Part shown: one piece after another, positions 1 through 9,746 of the stretch
How the letters are laid out: each line of letters starts with the position of its first letter
How positions within the stretch are numbered: position 1 is the first letter of the stretch
Assembly: GCF_030161895.1 (NCBI RefSeq)
Contig: NZ_BSVB01000001.1
Span: 620,001 to 684,000 of the forward strand
Direction: 5' to 3'
Origin: Pseudolysinimonas kribbensis
Lineage (GTDB): Bacteria > Actinomycetota > Actinomycetes > Actinomycetales > Microbacteriaceae
DNA: 64,000 bases
Program-made: the position numbers and the translations under genes
Notes under the pieces: model-generated
The model's input: the letters and a program-made list of their open reading frames with translations, nothing else
What the model was told of the DNA's origin: nothing
Databases searched by the model: none

Positions 1-161
1 TAGGCGACGATCGCGTGCACCGTGACCCACGGCTTGCCCGCCTCGCGCAGCGACATGAACAGCCCCGCGCTGATCGCCTGCAGGAAGATCGCGAGCGTCG
101 TCAGCCCCGCGAGCATGTTGAAGACCCGGATGCCGGCCGGAGCCGTCTGAGTGTCAGCCAT
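1..161 (-). CDS. Membrane protein, N-terminal part, cut by the window edge
   Basis: An ATG at 161 opens a minus-strand frame that runs out of the window after 53 codons. The visible part starts MADTQTAPAGIRVFNMLAG and holds one hydrophobic stretch at about residues 14-35, followed by the loop SLREAGKPW, so the protein is probably a small multi-pass membrane protein. The next gene downstream on this strand is outside the window. I do not recognise the family from this fragment, and no function is assigned. Confidence 0.55.
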   Translation of the reverse strand, partial: MADTQTAPAGIRVFNMLAGLTTLAIFLQAISAGLFMSLREAGKPWVTVHAIVA

Positions 162-218
162 GCCCCGACGCTATCCCGCACGGGAGCACGCCGCATACTC
201 CCGCGGGATGCTCCGGGG

Positions 219-1565
219 TCAGTGCTCGACGATGACCTGACCGCGCGAGACGATCCGCACGAGGCGCCGCGGATTGCGCACATTGACCCGGATCGACAGC
301 TGGTGCCGCCGGGCGAGGATGATCGCGACGACGATCCCCGCGGCGGCGGGGACGAGCCCGGCCACCGCGAACGCGACCTGCGCGCCGAGGAGCTCCGCGA
401 TCCATCCCATGAGCGTCCCGCCGATCGCCTGACCGCCCGTTCCGATCATGATCCAGAACGACATCACGCGGCCGCGGATCGACAGGTTCGTCGAGAGCTG
501 GGTCAGCGACTCGCCGGCGGTCATGAACAGGATGCGGCAGATGCCGATGCCGACCAGCAGCGGCAGGAACAGCACGTACCAGGGCGCGCTGCCGGCGCTC
601 GCTGTGACGACGCCGTAGAGCACGATGAGCGGGATGATGGTGCGCAGCCGCAGCGACTTGCGGCGGGCCGAGAGCAGGGCGCCGCTGAGCGCGCCGACCG
701 CGGCGAGCGAGGTGTACAGGCCGTAGCCCGCGGACCCGGTGTGCCAGACGTGGTCCGCGGATGCCGTGAACAGCACCGGGAGGTTCATGCCGAACGTCGC
801 GACGAACACGACGAGCACCATCGGCCAGACGATCGTGGGCTTGCTGCGGATGTAGCGCACGGCCTCCCGGATCTGCCCGCGCTCGCGCGGTCGCGGGGTC
901 GCGATCGTGAGGTCACGGGTGCGCATCCGGAACAGCGCCGCGATCGGCACGGTGGCGGTGACGGCGCAGATCGCGATCGACCATCCGGAGCCGACCGCCG
1001 CGATGAGCACGCCGCTGATCGCGGGGCCGAGGAATCCGCCGAGGTGGAAGATCGAGGCGTTCATGCTGATCGCCTGCGGCAGCCGGTGGGTGCCGACCAG
1101 CTCGCTCACGAACGCCGAGCGGGACGGGCCGTCGATCGTCATCGCGATGCCCACGATGAGGGCGCCGAGGTAGACCTCCCAGACCTGCACGGCGTCCGTG
1201 AGCACGAGGGCCGCGAGGGTGCCGTTGACCACCACCGAGACGCCCATCGTGACCTTGAGCACATGCCGGCGCGGCAGCCGGTCGGCCAGCACGCCCGCCC
1301 AGGGACCCAGCAGCAGCGCGGGCGCGAACTGGATCGTCACGGTGAGGCCGACGAGGCCGACGTTGTGGGTCAGCTGCAGCACCAGCCAGTCCATGGCGAT
1401 GCGATTCATCCAGCCGCCGGTGTTCGCGAAGAACTGGCCGATGAGATACAGCCGGTAGTTGCGCTCGCGAAGCGCGCTGAACGTGTCGCGGAACGAGCGC
1501 GGCCCCGACTGCACGGGGATCGGTGCGGTGACGGTGGCGGGATCGACGCCGGGCACCGTGCTCAT
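219..1565 (-). CDS. MFS transporter, probable drug/siderophore exporter type
   Basis: A 448-residue polytopic membrane protein with the 12-segment pattern of the major facilitator superfamily. The first half has the cytoplasmic-loop signature GVLADRLPRRHVLK (near residues 95-108), the hallmark between segments 2 and 3. The length and the N-terminal FRDTFSALRERNYRLYLIGQ resemble the MFS_3/enterobactin-exporter-like group. It presumably exports small molecules across the cytoplasmic membrane, but the substrate cannot be read from sequence. It is divergent from the LysR-type gene at 1643 with a 77-base gap holding two similar boxes, so that regulator is its likely controller. The ATG at 1565 is chosen because the protein then begins with a short polar tail before the first helix. 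Confidence 0.85.
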   Translation of the reverse strand: MSTVPGVDPATVTAPIPVQSGPRSFRDTFSALRERNYRLYLIGQFFANTGGWMNRIAMDWLVLQLTHNVGLVGLTVTIQFAPALLLGPWAGVLADRLPRRHVLKVTMGVSVVVNGTLAALVLTDAVQVWEVYLGALIVGIAMTIDGPSRSAFVSELVGTHRLPQAISMNASIFHLGGFLGPAISGVLIAAVGSGWSIAICAVTATVPIAALFRMRTRDLTIATPRPRERGQIREAVRYIRSKPTIVWPMVLVVFVATFGMNLPVLFTASADHVWHTGSAGYGLYTSLAAVGALSGALLSARRKSLRLRTIIPLIVLYGVVTASAGSAPWYVLFLPLLVGIGICRILFMTAGESLTQLSTNLSIRGRVMSFWIMIGTGGQAIGGTLMGWIAELLGAQVAFAVAGLVPAAAGIVVAIILARRHQLSIRVNVRNPRRLVRIVSRGQVIVEH

Positions 1566-1591
1566 CGCTCCAGGCTAGGCTCGCGGCATCC

Positions 1592-1637
1592 ATTGGAATG
1601 CGGAATCATGGCTATAAGTCGCATTGGATTCTCGAAT
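1592..1637. promoter_or_regulatory. Two LysR-type (T-N11-A) boxes in the divergent MFS/LysR promoter region
   Basis: The gap between the MFS and LysR genes carries two 15-base boxes at 1592-1606 and 1623-1637, each of the form ATTGGA-N6-AAT. Both fit the T-N11-A rule for LysR-type regulator sites, and their starts are 31 bases apart, about three helical turns. The second box ends five bases before the LysR GTG, so binding there could also autorepress. This is inference from spacing and symmetry only. Confidence 0.45.
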
Positions 1638-1642
1638 AAGAG

Positions 1643-2494
1643 GTGGATGCCGTGTTCGATCCGGGCCTGCTGCGCACCTTCGTGGCCGTCGCGGAGACGC
1701 TGAGCTTCACCCGTGCCGGCGAGCTGCTCGAGCTCAGCCAGCCCACCGTGAGCCAGCAGGTGCGCAAGCTCGAGGTGGCGGCCGGACGTCAGCTCGTCTC
1801 GCGCGACACGCGCGCGGTCGCGCTCACCGACAACGGCGAGGCGATGCTGGGATTCGCCCGCAGCATCCTCGCGGCGCACGACGAGGCGGCGGCCTACTTC
1901 ACCGGCTCTGCGATGCGGGGACGGCTGCGGTTCGGCTCCGCGGACGACCTCGCGATGACGCTGCCGCCGATCCTGCGCGACTTCCGGCAGCTCTACCCGC
2001 AGATCAACCTCGAGCTGACCGTCGGGCAATCGGCGTTCCTCGCCCGGCGCCTGCGGGCCGGACAGCTCGACCTCGTCTTCATCAAGGAGGAGCCCGACCT
2101 GCCCGACGGCCGCCTCGTACGCCGCGAACGACTGGTCTGGGCGGCGCACAAGGCGCTGCAGCTGGATGCCGGATCGCCGGTCCCGCTCATCGCCTACCCC
2201 GCGCCGTCGATCTCCCGCACCGCCGCCATCGCCGCACTCGAGGCGGCGGGCCGCAGCTGGCGGATCACGTGCAACGTCCGCGAGACGACCGGCACGCTCG
2301 CCGCGGCGCGAGCCGGCATCGGAGTGGCCGTGCTGCCGCAGAACATGGTGCCGGACGATCTGGTGGCGCTGGCCGACCTGCCGATGCTGGGCGAGGTCGA
2401 CTTCACGCTGCTGGACAACCCGCGCGCGGCGCGGGAGCCGATCGAGGCGCTCGTGTCGGCGATCGTGGGCCGCGGGGTGCGCGCGCCGGCGTGA
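1643..2494 (+). CDS. LysR-family transcriptional regulator
   Basis: A 283-residue protein of normal LysR length. Residues 7-65 form the winged helix-turn-helix, with the typical FVAVAETLSFTRAGELL and SQPTVSQQVRKLE segments, followed by the effector-binding domain from about residue 90. The GTG at 1643 is used; a second GTG at 1652 is possible. It is transcribed away from the MFS gene at 219-1565 and probably controls it through the paired boxes between them. The inducer is unknown. An IS element sits directly downstream, 10 bases after the stop codon's flank, and does not touch the reading frame. Confidence 0.88.
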   Translation: MDAVFDPGLLRTFVAVAETLSFTRAGELLELSQPTVSQQVRKLEVAAGRQLVSRDTRAVALTDNGEAMLGFARSILAAHDEAAAYFTGSAMRGRLRFGSADDLAMTLPPILRDFRQLYPQINLELTVGQSAFLARRLRAGQLDLVFIKEEPDLPDGRLVRRERLVWAAHKALQLDAGSPVPLIAYPAPSISRTAAIAALEAAGRSWRITCNVRETTGTLAAARAGIGVAVLPQNMVPDDLVALADLPMLGEVDFTLLDNPRAAREPIEALVSAIVGRGVRAPA

Positions 2495-2504
2495 GCGGGG
2501 CGCG

Positions 2505-2510
2505 GCTAGT
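2505..2510. repeat. Left target-site duplication GCTAGT of the IS481-family element
   Basis: GCTAGT stands immediately outside the left terminal repeat and is repeated at 3573-3578 immediately outside the right one. Six bases with a CTAG core match the NCTAGN target preference known for IS481. Confidence 0.9.
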
Positions 2511-2538
2511 TGTAGTTCCTCGGGACGTTGTGATCGCG
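2511..2538 (+). repeat. Left terminal inverted repeat of the IS
   Basis: Pairs with 3545-3572: about 28 bases, mismatched at element positions 13, 16 and 24. The outer end is TGT, as in other IS481 members. Confidence 0.85.
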
Positions 2539-2548
2539 TGACGTGAGC

Positions 2549-2605
2549 GAAGGCCTCCGCGGAGGATGTGGGTTACCACACTCACGTCCCACAACGGAGG
2601 CCTTC
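2549..2605 (+). promoter_or_regulatory. Leader hairpin that buries the transposase ribosome binding site
   Basis: GAAGGCCTCCG at 2549-2559 is the exact reverse complement of CGGAGGCCTTC at 2595-2605, and TGTGGG (2567-2572) pairs with CCCACA (2588-2593) inside it. The 3' arm contains the GGAGG ribosome binding site (2596-2600) and touches the GTG start at 2606. A transcript entering from outside the element would fold this stem and hide the site, as is known for IS10 and IS50. A transcript starting inside the stem would not. The function is inferred from the fold. Confidence 0.55.
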
Positions 2606-3577
2606 GTGACTCACGCTAACGCGCCCTTCACGCCGGAGGGCAGGCTTCGGCTTGCTCGGTTGATCGTCGAGCAGGGATGGCCTGCTCGGCGTGCTGCGGA
2701 ACGGTTTCAGTGCTCGCCGGCGACCGCGTCGAAATGGGCTGTCCGCTATCGGCGGGGTCAGCCGATGACCGACCGCAGCTCGCGCCCGAGACGGTCGCCG
2801 GGTCGTTGTTCGGTTCGGTTGGAGCGGCGGATCGTCGCTTTGAGGTTCACGAGACGGTGGGGTCCGCATCGGATCGGCTATCACCTCGGTGTTCCCCGAT
2901 CGACGGTCGGGCGGGTGCTCGAGCGCTATCGGATGCCGCTGCTGCATCACGTGGATCAGAGCACCGGCCTGCCCGTTCGTCGGGAGCGTCTCACTCGTTA
3001 TGAGAAGGTCGCACCCGGCGAGCTGGTCCATGTCGATATCAAGAAGCTCGGCCGCATCCCCGACGGCGGCGGCCATCGAGTCGTCGGTCGACAGCAGGGC
3101 AAGCGACACAACGACGGGCACGGTCGAGGGGGTCGCGGCTATTCGTTCTTGCATCACGCGGTCGATGACCACTCCCGGCTGGCCTACTCCGAGATCCACA
3201 CCGACGAACGCAAAGAAACAGCGGCCGGCTTCTGGATCCGAGCCGCCGCTTTCTTCGCCGCCGCCGGCATCCGCGTCCAGGCAGTGATGACCGACAACGG
3301 CTCTTGCTACCGGTCCAGAGCCTTCGCTGCCGCGCTCGGCGACATCAAGCATCGCCGGACGCGCCCTTATCGACCGCAAACCAACGGCAAGGTCGAGCGG
3401 TTCAACCGCACCCTCGCCACCGAATGGGCCTACGCCAAGCCCTACACCTCAGACGAAGCACGAGCCGCCGACTACGACCGCTGGCTGCACTTCTACAATC
3501 ACCACCGACCCCACACCGGAATCGGCGGCCAAACCCCCGCAGCCCGCGTTCACAACCTCACGAGGAACTACAGCTAG
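2606..3577 (+). CDS. IS481-family DDE transposase
   Basis: A 323-residue transposase. Residues 10-50 form the N-terminal helix-turn-helix (RLRLARLIVEQGW, RAAERFQ, SPATASKW). The rve-type integrase core follows, with catalytic residues at about D144 (in VHVDIKKLG), D230 (in MTDNGS) and E264 (in NGKVERFNRT). The GTG at 2606 is preferred over an upstream ATG at 2543 because GGAGG lies five bases before it and the frame from there begins with a typical IS481 start. The frame runs through the right inverted repeat: the last sense codon AGC straddles the element boundary and the TAG stop lies in the duplicated target. All three catalytic residues are present, so it is probably functional. Confidence 0.93.
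   Translation: MTHANAPFTPEGRLRLARLIVEQGWPARRAAERFQCSPATASKWAVRYRRGQPMTDRSSRPRRSPGRCSVRLERRIVALRFTRRWGPHRIGYHLGVPRSTVGRVLERYRMPLLHHVDQSTGLPVRRERLTRYEKVAPGELVHVDIKKLGRIPDGGGHRVVGRQQGKRHNDGHGRGGRGYSFLHHAVDDHSRLAYSEIHTDERKETAAGFWIRAAAFFAAAGIRVQAVMTDNGSCYRSRAFAAALGDIKHRRTRPYRPQTNGKVERFNRTLATEWAYAKPYTSDEARAADYDRWLHFYNHHRPHTGIGGQTPAARVHNLTRNYS
3545..3572 (-). repeat. Right terminal inverted repeat of the IS
   Basis: Inverted copy of 2511-2538, ending in ACA at 3570-3572. It overlaps the last codons of the transposase gene. Confidence 0.85.
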
Positions 3578-3578
3578 T
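3573..3578. repeat. Right target-site duplication GCTAGT
   Basis: Second copy of the six-base target. Its CTAG supplies the TAG stop of the transposase on the plus strand (3575-3577) and the TAG stop of mnmA on the minus strand (3574-3576). Confidence 0.9.
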
Positions 3579-4682
3579 CGACGGCCGCGAGGGTCGCGCT
3601 GACGGTGCGGTCGATCGTGCACTGCCCGAGCACGCGCGTGCCGCGGTAGAGCACCGCACTCTGACCCGGCGCGACGCCGTCGAGCGGAACGTCCGGGCGC
3701 ACGACCAGCTCCCCGCCGCGCAGCACGGCGGTCGCCGGGACCGGATCGCCGTGCGCGCGCACCTGCACGCCGCACGCGAAGCCGGCCTCGGCATCCACCG
3801 GCGGGATGCCCGCCCAGCTCACCCGGCGGCCCGCGAGCTCCGCGACGGCGAGCGCCTCGCGCGGGCCGACGACGACCTCGTTGCTCGACGGGCGCACCTC
3901 GAGCACGAAGCGCGGGCGGCCGTCCGGGGAGGGGATCCGCAGATCGAGGCCCTTGCGCTGCCCCACGGTGAAGGCGGCGGCGCCGGCGTGCGTTCCGATC
4001 CGCTCCCCGCCTGGTCCAGGATCGGGCCCTCCGATGCGCCGACGCGGTCCGCGAGCCAACCGCGGGTGTCGCCGTCGGGGATGAAGCAGATGTCGTGCGA
4101 GTCGGGCTTCTGCGCCACGGTGAGCCCGCGGGCGGCGGCCTCGGCGCGCACCTCGGCCTTCGAGGGCGTGGCGCCGAGCGGGAACATCGCGTGCGCGAGC
4201 TGCTCGGCGGTGAGCACGCCGAGCACGTAGGACTGGTCCTTGGCCCAGGCGGCGGCGCGGTGCAGCTCGCGGTTGCCGTCGGCGTCGGTGAGGATCGACG
4301 CGTAGTGCCCGGTGGCGACGGCGTCGAAGCCGAGTGCGAGGGCCTTCTCGAGCAGCGCCGCGAACTTGATGCGCTCGTTGCAGCGCAGGCAGGGGTTCGG
4401 CGTGCGGCCGGCGGCGTATTCGGCGACGAAGTCGTCGACGACGTCGAGCTGGAAGCGCTCGCTGAAGTCCCACACGTAGAACGGGATGCCGAGGTGCGTC
4501 GCGGCACGGCGCGCGTCCATCGAGTCCTCGATCGTGCAGCAGCCGCGGGCGCCCATCCGGAGCGTGCCGGGCTGCCGGCTGAGCGCGAGGTGCACGCCGA
4601 CGACGTCGTGGCCGGCCTCGACGGCACGCGCCGCCGCGACGGCGCTGTCGACGCCGCCGCTCATCGCCGCAAGAACCCGCAC
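3574..4682 (-). CDS. mnmA: tRNA-specific 2-thiouridylase MnmA, with one frame break
   Basis: MnmA uses ATP and a sulfur donor to make 2-thiouridine at U34 of tRNA. The GTG at 4682 opens with [16 protein letters not shown], the PP-loop ATPase motif. The catalytic cysteines are seen in NPCLRCNE and SHDICFIP. The C-terminal half ([16 protein letters not shown] onward) lies in another frame. Adding one G to the G4 run (CCCC at 4005-4008 on the plus strand) restores [12 protein letters not shown], giving about 369 residues, which is normal. The break is therefore probably a sequencing under-call. A cysteine desulfurase at 5165-6357, the classic sulfur partner, lies nearby on the same strand. The stop codon is intact although an IS inserted right on it. 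Confidence 0.9.
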
Positions 4683-4701
4683 CCCACCAGGGTAGGCGCT
4701 G

Positions 4702-4766
4702 CTCGCGAATGACCACTTTGTGCAGCGCCCGGCCGCGCACCCTTGCACAATTCGGTCATTCGCGAG
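4702..4766. repeat. Interspersed palindromic element, copy 1
   Basis: Two 23-base arms at 4702-4724 and 4744-4766. The left arm reads CTCGCGAATGACC then ACTT then TGTGCA, and the right arm is its inverted copy with only the middle four bases changed. The arms are separated by 19 bases. It lies between the divergent mnmA and cupin starts. Related copies are at 13514-13577 and 34157-34221. Confidence 0.75.
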
Positions 4767-4777
4767 TGGATGGGGCG

Positions 4778-5152
4778 ATGGCGCATGTGCTGCAGCTGTC
4801 GGATCTCGTGGGGGCCGGGCGGCGGAGCCGGACCGCTCGGTTCGAGGGGGCGGACTTCGACGCCGGGACCTCGTTCTTCGCCGTCGACGACGATCCGGGG
4901 CAGGGCGTGGGGCTGCACTGGCATCCCTACTCCGAGACCTGGATCGTGCTCGAGGGTGAGGTGACCTTCCGCCTCGGCGACGGCTTCGGCGAGGAGGCCG
5001 ACACCGACATCGCCGAGCAGCGCGCGACCCCGGGCACCGTCGTCGTCGCGCCGGCGCGGCAGCATCACGGATTCCGCAACACGGGCACGGGCATCCTGCG
5101 GATGGTGTGCATCCACGCGTCGCCGCGCATCATCCAGTACGACCTGGAGTGA
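4778..5152 (+). CDS. Cupin-domain protein
   Basis: A 124-residue single-domain cupin. The first cupin motif is seen in [18 protein letters not shown], with the metal-ligand pattern HxH then E. The second motif is around [12 protein letters not shown] with a further histidine. Such small cupins bind a metal or a small ligand, and some sense metabolites; no substrate can be named. ATG 4778 is used because the cupin fold begins directly after it, and the upstream in-frame codons belong to the palindromic repeat. It is divergent from mnmA, with the repeat in the shared upstream region. Confidence 0.8.
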   Translation: MAHVLQLSDLVGAGRRSRTARFEGADFDAGTSFFAVDDDPGQGVGLHWHPYSETWIVLEGEVTFRLGDGFGEEADTDIAEQRATPGTVVVAPARQHHGFRNTGTGILRMVCIHASPRIIQYDLE

Positions 5153-5164
5153 GCCGCGCGTCGT

Positions 5165-6357
5165 TCAGAACCGCGTCGGGGCCCGGGATGCCGACCCCGC
5201 CTGCCGCGCCCGGGCCACGGCATCCGGCAGCGCCGCCACGAGTTCATCGACGTCGGCCTCTGTCGTCTCGTCGCCGACCGTGAAGCGCAGTGCTCCGCGA
5301 GCGACCTCCTCGGGCACCCCCATCGCGTGCAGCACGTGCGACGGCTCGCTCACCCCGCGGCGCAGGCCGAACCGGTGGAGACCGCGAACCCCGCGACGTC
5401 GAGCAGGAAGAGCAGGCTGTCGCCGTCGCAGCCGGGGAAGGTGAGGTGCGCATTGGACGGCAGCCGGCCGGCCGGATCCGGATCCCCGCGCAGCACCGCG
5501 TCGGGCACCGCGCTCCGGATGCCGTCGAGCAGCCGGTCGCGCACTCGCGCCATCCGCGCCGCGCGCTCCCCCAGGTTCGGCGAGCCGACGCCACCCACCG
5601 CCCGCGTCGCCGCAACCCCGAACGCCGCCGCACCCGCCGCGTCCTGCGTGCCGGAACGCGCGCGCTGCTGGGCGCCGCCGTGCAGCAACGGCTCGACCGT
5701 CGCCGTGCGCGCGAGATAGAGCGCGCCCACCCCCACGGGCCCGCCGATCTTGTGCGCGGCGAGGCTCAACGCCGCCACCCCGAGCTCGTGCACGTCGATC
5801 GGCAGCTGCCCGTATGCCGCGATCGCGTCGAGATGCACGGGCACGTCGTAGCGCGCTGCGAGCGCCGCGAGCTCGCGCACCGGTTGGATCGTGCCGACCT
5901 CGTTGTTGGCCCACAGCGACGTCACGAGCGCGACGTCGCCCGGGTTCGCGGCGAGCGCCCGCTTGAGCGCGTCGAGACGGATGCGGCCGAGGTCGTCGAC
6001 GGGGATCCAGTCGAGCATCGCGCCCTCGTGCGCGGCGAGCCACTCGACGGAGTCGATCGTCGCGTGGTGCTCGGCCTCGGGCACGAGGATCCGCTGCTCC
6101 CGCGCGCGCGCCCAGTAGAGCCCCTTGATCGCGAGGTTGACGGCCTCGGTGCCGCCGCCGGTGAGCACGATCTCCGCGGGGTCCGCGCCGATCGACGCGG
6201 CCACGGCATCCCGCCCCGACTCGAGCAGTTCGCGCGCCGCCTGGCCGGGTCCGTGGATCGACGACGGGTTGCCGACCACGCGCAGCGCGTCGGTGTAGGC
6301 GGCGAGCACCTGGGGCGGCATGGGCGAGGTGGCCGCGTGGTCGAGATAGACCGCCAT
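5165..6357 (-). CDS. Cysteine desulfurase (NifS/IscS type), with one frame break
   Basis: A PLP enzyme that takes sulfur from cysteine for tRNA thiolation and Fe-S assembly. The start MAVYLDHAATSPMPP is the family signature. The HLDAIAAYGQ and AHKIGGPVGVGALY segments carry the PLP-contact and Schiff-base lysine regions, and the active-site cysteine is in STGSACAAG. Directly after that motif the frame breaks: adding one C to CCCC at 5353-5356 continues GVSEPSHVLHAMG and the normal C-terminus, giving about 397 residues. It starts 26 bases from glgX, which is divergent. With mnmA downstream on the same strand, a role in 2-thiouridine synthesis is likely. Confidence 0.9.
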
Positions 6358-6389
6358 GCCCCCAACCTAGAGTCCGTAGTCTGGTGCGC

Positions 6390-8435
<2,046 letters not shown>

Positions 8436-8440
8436 GCGAC

Positions 8441-8992
8441 TCAGCCCTCGATGCGGCGCAGCGCGCCGGGAATGCGGTCGGCGAGGAAGACATCATCGTC
8501 GACGCGCGAGAACCGGACGCCCTCCGCTCGGGCGCGAGCGGTGTCGATCGCGAACACCACGGGGCGCCCTCGACGAGCACCGACGCGGGCGGCGAGCTCG
8601 ACGGTTCCCGACAGGTGCACCCGCTGCCGCGCCATGGGGCGCAGCCCGTCCCGGGCGACGACCTCCGCCGACTGCACCGGGGTCCCGTGATAGAGCACCG
8701 CCGGCACCGATTCCGTCTCCGGATGCTCGATCTGCTGCACGAGGGAGTGGCCGTACCGTGCGCGCACCCGGCCGTCGGCGATCTCGAAGCGCTGCTTGTC
8801 GCTGGTCGCGAGGATCTGGCGCAGGTCGGCCTCGGTGGCACCAGCCAGCTTCGGCACGGCGCGACCGATCGCGGCGAGCAACTCGTCGACGCCGGCCCAG
8901 CCATTCGCATCGAGAGCGATCCCGTACGCCTCCGGTTCATGCCGGAGGGCGTGCGAGACCGTCTTGCTCAGACGGACGAGGTCGACGCTCAT
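8441..8992 (-). CDS. kptA: KptA/Tpt1-family RNA 2'-phosphotransferase, last gene of the toxin operon
   Basis: Tpt1/KptA moves an internal RNA 2'-phosphate to NAD+, giving ADP-ribose 1'',2''-cyclic phosphate. This 183-residue protein has the full family layout: LSKTVSHALRHEP at residues 8-20 with the conserved R17-H18, the winged-helix half with KQRFEI near 65-70 and ARYGHS near 77-82, then the ART-like half with LYHGT (99-103), the VHLS segment near 124 and VFLADRIPGAL at the end. Its ATG overlaps the stop of the upstream immunity gene by four bases (ATGA), so it is translationally coupled to the polymorphic toxin operon. Known bacterial members have no settled role. Here RNA repair or protection after toxin attack is a natural guess, but an accessory effector role cannot be excluded. 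Confidence 0.85.
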   Translation of the reverse strand: MSVDLVRLSKTVSHALRHEPEAYGIALDANGWAGVDELLAAIGRAVPKLAGATEADLRQILATSDKQRFEIADGRVRARYGHSLVQQIEHPETESVPAVLYHGTPVQSAEVVARDGLRPMARQRVHLSGTVELAARVGARRGRPVVFAIDTARARAEGVRFSRVDDDVFLADRIPGALRRIEG

Positions 8993-9423
8993 GTCGAGGT
9001 CCACTTCGGCGCATCCAGCAGACCGACCCGGTCGTGCAACCACCCCTCGTGATACCCGCGAGCCGAGGAGAGCCAGTACGCGAACGTCGGCCATGACCCG
9101 CGATCCTCCCAACCGGAGCTTGCATAGGCATGGATGCGGAGCACCTGCTCGTCCGAACGATCGAGGTCGAAGCAGAAGAGATCGTCGCTGGCGGCGTTCT
9201 TCGCGAAGGGAACGAGCCGTCGTTCCGGATAGAGGGCCGCGAGCGTCTCCTGCCAAGCCATCGCGGCACCGCGGATCTCCGCCAGCCAGAAGATGGGCTG
9301 CAGATCCTCGAGTGGACGTCGCATGAGCGCGCCGAAGGTCGGCGATCGCCCTGCGAGGACCTTCCGATGCCTGAGCTGCGCCCACTGTCCGCGCCGGGTC
9401 TGCACCAGCCTCGGCGGGATCAT
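8989..9423 (-). CDS. SUKH (SMI1/KNR4)-like immunity protein, copy 2
   Basis: A 144-residue cytoplasmic protein. From about residue 45 it follows the SMI1/KNR4 pattern: FWLAEIRG, then YPERRLVPFAKNAASDDLF with the diagnostic VPFAK, then CFDL, IHAYASSGWEDRG and WPTFAYWLSSA. The gene at 9739-10150 encodes a clear paralogue (VPFAKN, DD.FC.D, GWEERG). SUKH proteins are the commonest immunity proteins of polymorphic toxin systems. The ATG at 9423 overlaps the stop of the orphan toxin module by four bases, so each toxin domain in the operon is followed by its own immunity gene. The N-terminal 45 residues are less certain. Confidence 0.78.
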   Translation of the reverse strand: MIPPRLVQTRRGQWAQLRHRKVLAGRSPTFGALMRRPLEDLQPIFWLAEIRGAAMAWQETLAALYPERRLVPFAKNAASDDLFCFDLDRSDEQVLRIHAYASSGWEDRGSWPTFAYWLSSARGYHEGWLHDRVGLLDAPKWTST

Positions 9424-9746
9424 CGGCGACCGTCGCGCGGGTCGCCCTGCGGATGCTGCGCGGCCCAGCTCGCGCCCTGCGACGCGACGCGATTGGTCAC
9501 AGCCTCGCCCCAGGTCTGAGGGGTTCCGTGCCATCGATCGGCGAAGCGCAGATGTTGCGCCGGGGGAAGTGCTTCGTGATACTCGTGGACCTCGGCCACG
9601 ATCTCGATGCCGGCATCGACGGCGGCGGCCAGGCGCGCGTTGTCCAGAGTCGTCATCCCACCGTCCGGCATTCTCACCACCAGAGCAGGCGGCCCCACCC
9701 ATCCTTCGCGGCGCATGCTCTCGACGATGTCGCGCGAGTCAGGCAT
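9420..9746 (-). CDS. Orphan toxin C-terminal module (ParB/sulfiredoxin-like fold suspected)
   Basis: About 108 residues from ATG 9746 (MPDSRDIVESMRREGWVG). It matches the C-terminal domain of the full-length toxin at 10147-11668: both share DIV-SM, GWVG-P, VRMPDG, DN-R, VHE, LPP-Q, TWG and a closing QG--WA-Q-P. It lacks any secretion or membrane region, so by itself it would stay in the cell unless joined to the upstream N-terminus by recombination. This is the known form of an orphan toxin cassette. It overlaps the end of immunity gene 1 by a few bases and is followed by its own immunity gene. The VRMPDG then DNAR pattern recalls ParB-like nucleases, which is a fold guess only. Confidence 0.72.
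   Translation of the reverse strand: MPDSRDIVESMRREGWVGPPALVVRMPDGGMTTLDNARLAAAVDAGIEIVAEVHEYHEALPPAQHLRFADRWHGTPQTWGEAVTNRVASQGASWAAQHPQGDPRDGRR

Larger units (their letters stand above)
2511..3572 (+). mobile_element. Complete IS481-family insertion sequence (1062 bp)
   Basis: The element begins TGTAGTTCCTCG and ends with the inverted copy CGAGGAACTACA. The terminal inverted repeats are about 28 bp (2511-2538 and 3545-3572) with three mismatches. A six-base GCTAGT duplication flanks it on both sides. It holds one intact transposase gene on the plus strand. Insertion occurred between the LysR gene and mnmA, exactly on the mnmA stop codon, so no gene was broken. Perfect target duplications and an intact gene suggest a recent, possibly still active copy. 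Confidence 0.92.

Noticed and set aside
15-1703. A 562-codon open frame on the plus strand across the MFS gene.
   Set aside because: It is arginine/aspartate/histidine-rich with no recognisable domain and mirrors the real minus-strand MFS gene; high GC removes stops in antisense frames.
2543-3577. An earlier transposase start at 2543.
   Set aside because: The first 21 residues would lie within the leader hairpin, are unlike IS481 proteins, and have no ribosome binding site; GTG 2606 does.
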